Source of the DNA: Beroe forskalii | Taxonomy: Eukaryota; Ctenophora; Nuda; Beroida; Beroidae | Assembly (NCBI GenBank): GCA_011033025.1 | Contig: WFMF01000029.1 | Coordinates: forward strand, 310,001 to 374,000 | Length of the DNA stretch: 64,000 nt | Direction of reading: 5' to 3' | Part shown: one piece after another, positions 27,401-37,360 of the stretch | Layout: the number at the start of each line of letters is the position of its first letter | How positions within the stretch are numbered: the first letter of the stretch is position 1 | Translations under genes and position numbers: made by a program | Notes under the pieces: model-generated | What the model saw: only the letters and a program-made list of their open reading frames with translations | Told to the model about the DNA's origin: nothing | The model's database searches: none

Positions 27401-30400
27401 GTTACTGAGGATCGCAAACATACTCTTGCAAATATCAATGAAAATTTTGCGATAATTGTGGCAATAGAACCGAAAATATCTGCCTTCAGAAGAATATTCT
27501 AGTTTTTCCTAGTCTCAGATTTCAGCTTGCTTATAGACGAAAACTTGTGCCACTCGCGGAGCAGTGGAGGAAAAGAGTCTGAATTGGTTTCAAAACCGGG
27601 ACATACCTTTTCGCTACGTCAGGAAATCTTTGGTTATCCCCAAACAACTTTAAATTTTGTTCTCGGGCCTCAATCATGATTGAAATCAAACAATGCTTTC
27701 AAATCGTGATTGGTTACACAATTTTCACCATAAATGATGATAAATTAGATAAAATTGACTTAGGAAATATCTGACGAAACGCCCATTGCCTACACTTACT
27801 GCTGACAATCGAAAAACTAACATAGAGTCACATGATCGCTTGTAATGGCTTATAAAAGTTGTTACTGCGAAACGTCTGTGAAACGCGCGCGCACTAACGC
27901 GCCAATAATTCTGACACCCTACTGTACTACTGCGTGATGACCCCAATGCTTCATTGCCTCAGGTGCCATTATATCCCGATCATCTAATTACCTCCACCCA
28001 CCCCCCCCAATTGCCCCCCCCCAATGCCCCCTATATTACTTCCCATTTGCCTAGGTAAGCGGTGTGACACGCTACCCTCCCTCCCACCTAACACTGAACT
28101 CCTCTACACTACCCTTGAGTGTGGAGGTGTCATGGTCTCAAAGTGTACTCCTGACACGGCTCTAGTGTCAGGAGACCTGCTCAGAGAGTGTCTACCAGAT
28201 GGCAGCTGGAGTGGAGAGCAGCCCAAGTGCGAAGGTGGGGCAGAGAAATTTAAATGACTAAAAAAGTAAATCGATCATTTCTATGGAAAAATCTTCCATA
28301 GACACTTTTTTCATCTTTGCTGGTGATTCGATTAAAGATTAATGGCGATTCGGATTCACCTGTCAGTGGACACTGTCATATTTCGAATAATCTAAATTTC
28401 TGTCACCCTTTTCCTAACCTCCTCCCCTCCAGTAACGCACTGTGGTCCCCTACTGAGCCCCCCTCACGGCTCCCTTACCTCCCTGTCAACCAGTGTGGGA
28501 GACGTGGTGACAGTCACCTGCAACACCTGTCATACTGTATCAGGTAAATCCCAAACACATGTCACACGGTCTCAGGTAAGATAAAGATCCTTGAAATTCT
28601 TGCAATACAGTCTCAGGTAAATCCGTGATTTTAGATCTTAGGAACACCTGTCACACTGTATCAGGTAAATCCCAAACACATGTCATACTGACTCAGGTAA
28701 GATAACGATCCTTGAAATACTTGTAATTCTGCCTCCGGTAAAAACGTGAATTGAGATTTAAGGAACACCTGTTATACTGTCTCAGGCAAATATTATAATT
28801 TTCTTTGGAGAGAGATTAAACATGTTATGGGGCCATGGAACCATTCTTCAATCAAACGTGTTTGGTTTTGTTCTTGAAATCTTGAGGTTACAATATTGGT
28901 TCCTCTGTCTGAGAAATTAAGAAATATATGATCCCATTTTCTTATTTCAAAGCGTTACTGCCACTCCAGTAAGCAATGTAAAATGACATCTAACGTCTAT
29001 CCGTCCTAGACACGCCGTCTCACACTGTCGCCATGGCAACGGAATGTCTGCCGTCTGGGGCGTGGTCAGCTCAGCCCACGTGTCAACTTGTAACTTGTCC
29101 TGTCTTGGAACCTAGCCAAGGTGAGTCACAGGGAATACTACTGTTTGTATTTTTATCAGGATGCATCAGGAACTTTATAAGCCTCATTTGAAATTTTATG
29201 GCCTGTGCCCCTGATTTTTAAGCTCATGTGTTCAGTTCGGTTTATTTTAAGCCCGTAATAAATAAAATCAACAACAATCAACCTGGACACTGTTTTCTGG
29301 CGTTACCATAGCTGCTCAGTGCTCTAGGCAGCCAGAGAACCTAAGTTTAATTGCTCACGGGTTCATAAAATAGTAAATGGCGATATGTAACGAAATTATT
29401 GAAAAACTCATGTTAGAAAACACGGTATACATAAATGCATACAATTAATGGCCCTCACATAACAATTATATGAAAAAACTATAAGATGGGTTACAGTAGT
29501 GTCACGAGTTCGAGAAATGATAATGAAAATCATTCTGTAATTTCCGAGTCGCGTGCACCATGTTATACTGTTCTCACTTCTCACGTACGTGTGTACAAAT
29601 GGTGGTCGTCTGGAAAGGTCGGAAAGTTTTCTCAGAACTCACGACATCCATTTTACAAACTTCTGTCCAATTTCTCCTCACCCCTCCCCACAGGAACTGT
29701 AATAAAACGGATGAACAACACGTGTATCGGGATCGCTGAGTTCGAGTGTCGTACCGGACATACCCTGGAGGCTGGGGATTTAGTGAGACACTGTCAGACT
29801 GATGGGACGTGGAGCGGCGAACTACCCACTTGCGAGGTGAGTCAAGACACGAAAATCTTATTCTTCATTTCGATTTATTGTGATTTAGGTTGGAGTAAAG
29901 CCCTTAGAGGTACGCCCCTGGCGTTTATCATCATCAACAATTACTTTTAATTCTGCATTTCGTTACTGTACATACATGAAAGTTAAGAATTAGAATGGAA
30001 GATGGAATTGTACTGTGTCTTTTTGAACTTAATCAGTCTTCATCTCAACGAATTTGGTGATTCTGCCGATTAAATTGATTCAATTCACTTCATAACCCCC
30101 ACTTCATTCCCCAGGTAGTCCGCTGTGAGCCCCTCCCTCTCGACCCTACTCTGGTTGTAATCTTAGAACAAGGAGCTCTATTCGGGGAACGTCTGGTGAT
30201 GGAATGTGCAGCAGGGACCAACTACACCTCAGGGTCCCTGGAGTTACATTGCCATAGTGATGGCACGTGGCACGGTGGCAGTATCCCCGTGTGTACCAGG
30301 TGGGTTTTATTTCAATTCATTGTTTTAAGGGTAACTTTTATTTCATCTAACAAAATTGATAAAATCGTATGTTTCCCTTGTATTGGGTAAGATAACAGGC

Positions 30401-30963
30401 AAAAAAGGTACTGGTATTCTTCTGTATTCTTCTGTCAAATTAAATCTCTGATTTTGAATCACCTAATCTCCTGCAGGATGGAGATGGAGTTCGTTACAGC
30501 AGTACCCCTCCCCATCACCAGTGATGAGGGAGGTAACAGGGGCCTGGTGGCCCTCGCTGTGGTAGGGTGGCTTCTCTTCGTGGCTTCCCTGATATTCATT
30601 ATGATGGTGGCGTTACTGGCTAAGAGAGGGTTGTTGGGAAGTGAGGTTATGCCACCCTCCTTCGGACAAAAAAGTAGGTTTTATAGGCTATTATTACAGA
30701 CTAGCGTAATGTTATTTATTAGCAGAATTTTTTCGACTGAGAAAACATAACTTTCGCCTAAAAACTGTCGATCATATTTCCACTTTCTTGCCCTGATTTT
30801 GCAGAATATTTTCTAGAAATCACCCACTTTTCCAGGCCCTGACTACAGTAAGTACACCAACAAGTTTGAGCGTCAAGTAACTCAAACCACGAACGCTGGT
30901 ACCCTTCAGAGATCAAGGGCAGGGACTGCAACCCTTTCAGAGGCAGATAGATACGTGTTCTGA
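9473..30963 (+). CDS. Sema-PSI-six-CCP single-pass membrane protein (20 exons)
   Basis: Exons: 9473-9561, 10137-10260, 12859-12970, 13607-13723, 13897-14051, 20977-21061, 21322-21401, 21603-21765, 23706-23816, 24069-24157, 24842-25028, 25197-25373, 26198-26374, 28055-28234, 28433-28543, 29010-29120, 29694-29836, 30115-30299, 30477-30673, 30836-30963. All have GT/AG borders and matching phases, and sum to 907 codons. Residues 1-17 form a signal peptide (MNPAIIFLILLTDIIIA). Residues about 22-370 resemble a Sema propeller of plexin/MET type: YDPRTHLLYAN, then TTLLCEG, then SGRVLCSIPIDHI. A Cys cluster (YICSHLQ...TCYSVIGCSW...WEC, about 372-395) fits a PSI module. Six CCP domains follow (about 438-798), with the C...C...C...W...C pattern and WSG-type endings. 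One helix (about 821-847, GLVALAVVGWLLFVASLIF) and a tail of about 59 residues complete it. The likely role is extracellular recognition at the cell surface; the ligand is unknown. The Sema call is by pattern and is less sure than the CCP call. Introns carry minisatellites, mobile elements and an antisense receptor gene. Confidence 0.75.
10262..10310 (+). repeat. Duplicated exon end in intron 2
   Basis: The last 23 bases of exon 2 (from ACTGCAAACTACACC through TTAGACAG) reappear 48 bp downstream as ACTGCAAACTACGCA through TTAGACAG. The second copy is followed by TT instead of the donor GT, so only the first can act as a splice donor. Confidence 0.7.
10866..12175 (+). repeat. 18-bp minisatellite in intron 2 of the Sema/CCP gene
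   Basis: About 65 head-to-tail copies of CTGACACCACTCTACTCC, with variants in the last eight bases (GTACTCC, TTTACTCC, TTCTCC). It is the largest of several arrays in the window that share the core TGACACCACT. The long minus-strand open frames here read as GVEWCQ or GSRVVS repeats because 18 is a multiple of three; they are not genes. Confidence 0.95.
14041..14120 (+). repeat. 50-bp tandem duplication across the exon 5 splice donor
   Basis: TTATTTACACGGTAAGTCAA at 14,041 is repeated at 14,091 as TTATTCACACGGTAAGTCAA, and the match continues through TTGGAAGCTTAAAACTA. The duplication therefore supplies a second intact donor (CG|GTAAGT) 50 bp downstream. Use of the second donor would shift frame and meet a TAA. 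Confidence 0.85.
14421..15221. mobile_element. MITE-like element with 18-bp terminal inverted repeats
   Basis: TACCTTATTACAGGAAAT at the left end is matched exactly by its inverse ATTTCCTGTAATAAGGTA at the right end. With TA taken as target-site duplication, the element is about 797 bp, as in Tc1/mariner-type insertions. Subterminal segments near 14,465-14,540 and 15,135-15,200 (CATGAAATTAAGCCC, then AGGGCTTAATTA) repeat each other. It has no coding capacity and sits in intron 5 of the Sema/CCP gene. Confidence 0.75.
15222..16476. other. Intronic spacer 3' of the nested receptor
   Basis: Part of intron 5 of the Sema/CCP gene and downstream of the minus-strand receptor stop codon. No exon, repeat family or RNA gene is recognisable beyond a short ACCTAGATCTGTG duplication near 15,763 and 15,787. 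Confidence 0.4.
16477..18801 (-). CDS. LDLa-domain seven-helix receptor (GPCR), two exons
   Basis: Exon 1 is 18801-18563 and exon 2 is 18460-16477, giving 740 residues. The start codon is followed by a short hydrophobic stretch (MIDVITLILHLAS), a plausible weak signal peptide. The ectodomain (to about residue 360) has four LDLa-type modules with acidic calcium-cage motifs: CDGTSECLTDEC, CDDIKDCMDASDEC, CDGVVDCRSGLDEMGC and CDHAKDCQNGADEC. Seven helices follow from about residue 366. HTRW stands where DRY is usual, WIPFILTIII marks helix 6 and NPLFY marks the NPxxY motif of helix 7. The second extracellular loop is unusually long and rich in N-glycosylation sites. No leucine-rich repeats are seen, unlike relaxin receptors; LDLa receptors such as molluscan GRL101 are the nearest known type I can name. 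The gene lies entirely, in antisense, within intron 5 of the Sema/CCP gene. Ligand and G-protein coupling cannot be inferred. Confidence 0.88.
18461..18602 (-). repeat. Duplicated AG|GT segment bounding the receptor intron
   Basis: On the minus strand TGCAGGTTCAATTTCGAT (exon 1, around 18,602-18,586) is repeated 138 bp later as TGCAGGTTTAATTTTGAT at the exon 2 acceptor (around 18,464-18,448). Both contain AG|GT. Splicing from the upstream AG|GT or from TTTAG|GTAAAC at 18,563/18,562 gives the same phase; the difference is exactly 12 codons. The intervening sequence also contains repeated GGGGTCAGTAG. Confidence 0.75.
18802..20976. other. Intronic spacer 5' of the nested receptor
   Basis: Rest of intron 5 of the Sema/CCP gene, which probably includes the receptor's promoter. 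A phrase CCACGCAAAACGTAA occurs twice (about 20,658 and 20,738), each after ACCTCTCTCC, around a G10 run. No exons recognised. Confidence 0.4.
25378..26197 (+). repeat. 16-bp minisatellite filling intron 12 of the Sema/CCP gene
   Basis: About 50 copies of TTGACACCACTTATCG and close variants (CTGACACCACTTATCG, TTGACATCACTTATCG). The array starts five bases after the exon 12 donor and runs to the exon 13 acceptor, so it makes up almost the whole intron. It shares the TGACACCACT core with the arrays in intron 2 and in two other genes. Confidence 0.92.
26978..27865. mobile_element. Foldback element with about 302-bp inverted arms
   Basis: Left arm 26,978-27,279 and right arm 27,564-27,865 are inverse copies of equal length, beginning GTAACAACTTTTATAAGCC on the outside and meeting at CCTCCAC / GTGGAGG on the inside. 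The arms looked near-perfect wherever compared. A 284-bp non-coding loop separates them. It lies in intron 13 of the Sema/CCP gene. Transcripts through it would contain a hairpin of about 300 bp. Confidence 0.85.
28520..28800 (+). repeat. 122-bp tandem repeat of the exon 15 end and its splice donor
   Basis: The end of exon 15 and its donor (AACACCTGTCATACTGTATCAG then GTAAATCCC) is repeated at about 28,643 and, more diverged, at about 28,765. Each unit also holds a second donor-like CTCAGGTAAGATAA. Several decoy 5' splice sites therefore follow the real one; the third main copy reads CAGGCAAAT and has lost its GT. Confidence 0.8.
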
Positions 30964-33900
30964 GGGGAGGGTCAAGGTGGTGAATATACACGCCAAACCT
31001 CATCAGTTGCACCAAGTAAAAGCCTGATAATGACGTCATTCTAAAGTTCTGAGAGATTTCATCCGAAGCTGAGATTTAAGCTGAATTACTTCATTGGAAG
31101 GTGCGCTTATCTCAGAGATCCTAGTTTGTTGCACCTTGAGAATTTGTTGGTAGAGAAAGTACGATTGATGGAGTCCATTTGAAGTAAACGACAGAAGCTA
31201 AATCACGCCTATGATATTGAGTGTCAAGGAATGTTTTGAATTGATATGGATCAGATGAAATTTTAAGCAGCCCGGAGAACTGAAGTGATCAAGATGTCAA
31301 AGAAATGCATTACTGGTCATACAACCCTCAAGACACAGCTTTCTTGTTTTTACAAGATCAAGAACTGGCAATTTAGATCAAGAACTGGCAACAGCATCAA
31401 GAATATTGCCCATATCAAGATTTTATTTTGAATCTTTTTCTGATATTATAGTGGAATTTATTAATCATTTTTCATATTATATGAATCGATATAACATAGG
31501 TTTAAAAACTAACCTACATAATTTCTTTATATATCAACTAAATTTCTTTATTATTCAAAGACTATTTTATAACTATATTTTGCTGACAATATAATATACC
31601 CCTCTCTTTTTGTAAGTACGATTAAATCTCCTAACAGTGGTACTGAAATAAGGGGAATCGGTGGCTAAACGCTACCATAGATATGGCAGTTAAGGTAATT
31701 ATATGACTACTTCAAGCCAAAAAATTATGAAGGCAATTAACTTTCCCAATATTGTTTCAATACATGAATGTTAATTTTTATTCCATGTAAAATAGATTCC
31801 ATGTAGATTAGAATTAGTGAACTGACCTCTCAATATTGTTAGACGTAGTTGAACTGTGCAAGCTTTTTCTAATGATTGTTATGTTTTCAGTGGTGTGTCG
31901 AACTCCTATGCTTTTCCATGCGCGGCTCACTGGCTGTTTATGACAGGCATTGAGCCGCACATGATTATGCCGCACACTTAGAAGTTTGGCATGCCCCTGT
32001 AACTATACTAAAGATTGTAAAGTTAATTTTGCTAAAAGTTGTAAAGTTAATTTTGCTAACAGTTGTAAAGTTAATTCTGCTAACAAACGTTAATTTTATA
32101 AGCCCTTGATAATGGTTACACCCTGTTGTAAGTATTTGTCTTTGAGCTTGTGAGGTTATATTTTTTTACCCATGTACTGTGTATATTTATTAAGTTATTG
32201 ATAAACTTTTGTATAAAGATTTATTATCTTTTACTTGTGTGATCTTCATTTTCTCGGTTAAAATTGTTAACTTGCACTTGTAAAATTCAAAGTGTTTCAT
32301 TGCCTATTCTGAATTGATTGATCAATTTCATTAACGTTTGCAGAAACCATAATTTACTCTCAAACATGTCTTGATTTGTTTCTGACAATTGTGATCACCC
32401 AATCAGTATACACAGAAATTTCCTTGCGTTTGAAATACATTAATTTTACCATATCATATTATCATACCAATTACAAATTATTCCTTCATTTTCTCAACGT
32501 CATCATTCAACAGGTTTATGTCTTCAGATCAGCAGATGCTTGATTATTTTGTCTTGCTCACAAGATGTTCATTTTTCTGAAAAACATCATGCTCATTGCT
32601 CAATTCATGTCAGACTCCCATTAGTCAGAGATCAGAAAAATCATCCTGATTTGTGAGATTGAATCATGAACTGAATAATAAAGGTACCACCAAAGCACAG
32701 ATATATTCAAATGGTACTTGCCAAATTAAAGTCTTGGAGAAAAGATAATTTGAAGGGTTTCAGTTATTGCTCTGAAAATTTTATTGAGTTGAACCGGTGA
32801 CCCGAGAATGGCCAGGCAGATGAAATGAAATGTTTTTAAAAACTTGGCATGAACTTAAACTTGACGCAGCAGCCTGCAGCAACTGTTTGCACTTGGATCA
32901 CCCTCACTCCTGACCCTGGATTGATGTACTCAAAGCTGCACCAACTTCAACTCAAATCGTAATATTTTTCCTACGCCGAATCCTCCGACCCCCTGTTTCC
33001 TCAAAAGAACACCCTGCTCCGGGCTAAGAGGTCACGCACGAATGCACAGGTATGCAATTGCATTGTTTGCAAACGTTCTTTGTGAATTCTGTTAAATTTT
33101 GTAACCGTGGTCATGTTTCCATTTCAACCGGGTTTTTAGGTTTCATGCATGCACGGCTTTCAAGACGCGCATAGGTACTCTTTTGCGGTCCGCCAGTCCG
33201 TGACAGTGCAACTGCAAGTTTGCGCGGTGGTATGGTTCAGGTTTGCGCGCAGCTGCGCAGTTGCAATACAAAAAGTTTAAATACCCATAGGCGTCTTGAT
33301 ACGCCGCGCGCATGAGCTTGAGCCAGCTCTGGAATTGTATTTGTAATCTAATATTTTAATTTAACCCCAATGCGCAAATCTTTGAAAGTGAATGGTCAAT
33401 CGAAAATTTCAAATTCGAATATTATATTCTTACTTCTAAAGAATATGGAGGAAGATAAAAACAGATAATTATTAAGGATGAAAATAAAGAAGAAAAACAT
33501 TTTATGTCTGTATCCACGTTATATTTTTTAAGTGTTGAAGTTTAGATCAACATTAGCCTGGTGCAAGTATGCTTTAAAAGTATGCGATTAAATAAAATCA
33601 ATTCTTCACTCCTCATCATGATGATGAAGTCAAAGCCATGGAGCTAGCCAACTGCCTATGTTTAGATTTAGTGTGTCATGTGTGTTACGTTAATGTACCT
33701 ACCTAGCTTCTAGCAAATACGAATACTTGTCATACAGTCGTGCAGGTATGCAATAATGACGTTTGCTTTGATTCACCTTTGTCCTTAATTGACAGTTGAT
33801 TACGTATGTTGAAGATCTGTAAATAGGATAGGGTACCTTTCCCTGAAGCTCAGCCGTGATACTGTTACCATCATACTATTGTTTGTTTTGCAAGACCTGG

Positions 33901-34786
33901 TTGAGATTTACTACTATTCACAGCAGGGCGCCTTCTATCCTACAACAGATTCGTAAAGTTCAATAGTGTCAATTTGGTATTTGACTGCAGCCGTTTAACC
34001 AGAGCACCGGTGGGCCTCGCCGGACGTCGATCGACCAATCGTGTAGCAACGATCAAGTCCGGTGACTCCCTCCGATGCTCACACTATTATTCTGAAGAGT
34101 TACGGCAGTTAACGCTCACGTTCTGTAAACTTTCGTCCAGTAAATTCTCGCCTGAATATAGGGTTTGAGAAGTAGCTAGAATGAGCCAGTCAGATATTCA
34201 GTCGAGGTCCTAGTTTTGACAGCCTAGAGCATATTTGTGGGCCGGTGGCCCCAGCGGCCTGCTTAACATGACATTTTCTTGTTTCCCTGTGATAATTAAG
34301 GCTTGACAAGTTAGCTAGAAAAAGTAGAAACTAGGCGTACAAGTGATTCAGAGATTGCGTTTTGAACAGAGTTTTTACGTACTGTTTGAGGGCCTGTGGT
34401 CCCAGCTAACTATGATGTGCTTTTCCCGCTTCCAAGTATTTATTGAGATTCATCGATGTTAAAGTGTTGATTGTTAACTGCTAATTAGGACGGACTGCTA
34501 CCGTCTTTACCTTGCATCATCCCAGTTTTTCCATTGGTCCTCTCTACTTTCGATGCTATTAAACTCTAAATTGAAACCTACAACTCAATGAATGTGAAAC
34601 TCCCTTGCTCCTAAAGTACATGCTCTAAGTACGATACCTTTTCAAGCAGTTACACAACGTACAGTCGCATATCCATCATTTTAAATTTTATGGGCTAATT
34701 TTATGATTTGTTTGTCGTTAGAAATAGAATGAAAACGCTGCCATGGATAGTTATAGTCTCTACGACATCATGCCATGTATAGAGAA

Positions 34787-34875
34787 TAAAATAACCATAT
34801 ATGGTAATTCTTTACTACAACCAATTGCCATACATGGTAATTATGGTACTAACCAATTATAACATATATGGTAGT
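34787..34875. repeat. Clustered CCATATATGG-type palindromes
   Basis: AACCATATATGGTAATTC, then CAATTGCCATACATGGTAATT, then ATAACATATATGGTAGTGG occur within 90 bp. CCATATATGG (34,795-34,804) is a perfect CArG-box sequence, the binding site known for SRF/MADS factors. A repeat origin is equally likely. Confidence 0.4.
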
Positions 34876-35009
34876 GGCTGACATCACTCTCTCCTAACTT
34901 ATAGAAAACGTTATTTTATTCGCCCCAGCCCCCCCCCCCTCCCTTATAAGTTATATATCTGCCTTTTACAAAAGCAGTTACCAAACCACCCCCTGCATTA
35001 TGTCGTTCA

Positions 35010-36330
35010 AAATAAATAGGCGGTCTCAATGACGTCACTGACATTGTGCGCGCTTCCAAATTGTTGGAAATAACCGCCTATTTTTCATGAGCAGGCATTT
35101 ATGGCTCTGATATAGGCATTGTGTGCTCCATGTGCACTACTGATAGTTAATGAGAGTTATCCTCTATGCTTGTAAATAGTGTTATACTGACACACATCAG
35201 CCTATATTTTATGTAATATAGAGTGCTTGTAGTATATCTGTCATGTGTGTTGGGTATATTTTATCTGTTGCAGGCGGCTGATTATGAATTATTCTTTTGG
35301 TTTATTAATCTATTTAAATAAAATTTGAGCGATACGTCAGAAACGCCCTACTTATTTCATAATGACGTCATATACACAACTTAAATATAATGACCTCATC
35401 AAATCCTACTTGTTATATAGCGGCAATGCTATGCTTTTATGATTATACCAACACTTTTGCTATCCTACGGACATCATATCCTCCCTGGTATTTAATGTTG
35501 TGCCCGCATATAAAATAATTAATTCGCCATTATAAACTGTGAGATGACGCTCAGAATAAATAGGCGGTCAGAATGATGTCATCAAGTCATTGGCCGCTTA
35601 AATTTGGGAAACAAGCGCCTATTTTCGTGAGCAGGTTATATAATATACCAACGTGTATTATATATAATATTTGCGTGTTCTAGTGAACTTCTATTAGTCA
35701 TTAAAACACTATAAACACCTGATAAGGGTCTCTTGTGAGATCAAACTCTCACTTCTATATAAATATCTTCTATCTTATAGCTAATCGATGGCTGCATGCT
35801 TTTGATCTCATATAGCGGCCACTAATAGATGGTTGCCCGTGAAAATGAAGTGTTTTGCCAATATCTACTAAATATTTATTCTTATGTATTGATATGTCCT
35901 CTATTTGACCCGCCTATTTTTCAGTAAGAGGGATACAGGTTTTATAGTGGGCATTGCTTTTTTGTTATACCAACAGTTGCTTTCCTACGGGTATTAATTA
36001 GTCCGCGACTTGCTACGTCATTAATCATTTAACCCTTTCTATGTCGCCTATATATTAATCACTTTTTACCGCTTGCCCTTTACTATACCAACGTTTATTG
36101 TTATTTTGCGTGTTCTGTGAACTTCTAAAATCTGAAATTAAACCCAAATTATTAGATCAAACCCTCATTGAATGCTCCTGCTCTTCATATCATGCAGCTT
36201 AAATGGTTCAACCTCATATATAAGATGGGAGCAAAAATAGGCGTTTGCTAACATCTATTTGCCATTCTGTTGGCAGAGGTCAAAGTTTAAATCCGCCTAC
36301 CAGAGAGGGATACGGGTTTTATAGTGGGCG
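35010..36330. repeat. Cluster of short elements with AATAGGCGG/CCGCCTATTTTT ends
   Basis: Two short units (about 35,015-35,098 and 35,555-35,637) begin AATAAATAGGCGGT, contain TGACGTCA-like or TGATGTCAT sequence, and end in CGCCTATTTT followed by TGAGCAGG. Solo ends appear near 35,911 and 36,237. Two further segments share AGAGGGATACAGGTTTTATA or AGGGATACGGGTTTTATAG with GTGGGC (about 35,927 and 36,306). They look like small non-autonomous elements of one family. Confidence 0.55.
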
Positions 36331-37360
36331 ACCCCAGTTTCTTTCACTTGACATGCTTTCGCCTTTCATTAGTCCGTGCTTTGCTCATTGAGTTTCAGTT
36401 TCGACCTTTCTATGTCGTGTTTATCTTTCTCCAATTTTTTGAGGTTTTGCCGATGGCACCTCTTAAATCCAAAATTGCACCAAATTATGACATCATCCCC
36501 CTATCGAGTGCTTCTGCTCTCTCATCCACAAATGGTTCACCCTTCCACTCTGGAAAGAAACCTTCTGTTTACCCCCTTTTTTGGGAGAAGGAAAATTTTA
36601 AATGACCGGATCTGCGGTCGTAAATTCTTGTCCCCTCGGACTTCAACCCTCAGTAAATTCCTCTATTTCACCCCTCCACTCTGCCTGTTTACCACCTGAT
36701 TTCTGGTTTAAGCTGTACACAGATGATTATCAGTTTACGCTAATAGGATAAAGATTAACTACGTTAGCACAATATGATTGTACGGCGCACGCGCAAGTAG
36801 CATACTTACTTTAGTGACGTCATTATCATGAGTTAGAATGGGGCGTTGATGACGTAATCCTGATGTTGTTTGAGCAGGGCTAGATTGTTTACTGCTCAAA
36901 TGCCGTGCCCGAGTGTTGATATTGTCGTTAATACTTAAAAATACTAGTATACTCGTGCCAATATGTAGACGAATATATTATACGCTTTATATTTTGTGTA
37001 TTTTAAGACGGTCTAACTAACGGCGTACGCTGACCTGCTGTAGCTGAGATCCAATCTGAGTACTGACTCTATTCCCAGTCCCATCAGAACTCATTATCTT
37101 ACCGCCTAGATAATATATCATTGTATTCTAATTGGATAACTCCTCCATGTCCTCAGCCCTGCTACTTTATCACAGTTCAACAGTATCAATATCACACCCT
37201 GTAACCCCTTTTCCCTTGACCCTTCTCAGATACCAATGCAATATCGCTAACCCTCCCAGCTTCTTCTCAGATTTGTTAAGGATACTGATATCCATGTAAC
37301 CATGTTATTCCACCCTGTTACCTCATTTAACTGCTATGTAACCCTCTTATCCCTTCGCAG

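Larger units (their letters stand above)
30964..37360. other. 3' flank and intergenic region, no supported gene
   Basis: Begins with the probable 3' UTR of the Sema/CCP gene; AATAAA near 32,672 is a possible but unproven polyadenylation signal. A 25-bp unit containing TTGTAAAGTTAATTTTGCTAA is repeated about three times at 31,998-32,095. A CpG-richer patch near 33,970-34,140 could be a promoter or leader exon, but no coding exon follows convincingly. Small palindromic repeats occupy 34.8-36.3 kb. Confidence 0.45.

Noticed and set aside
27154-27946. Open frames on both strands of 27.1-27.9 kb
   Set aside because: They fall in the inverted arms and loop of the foldback element and mirror each other.
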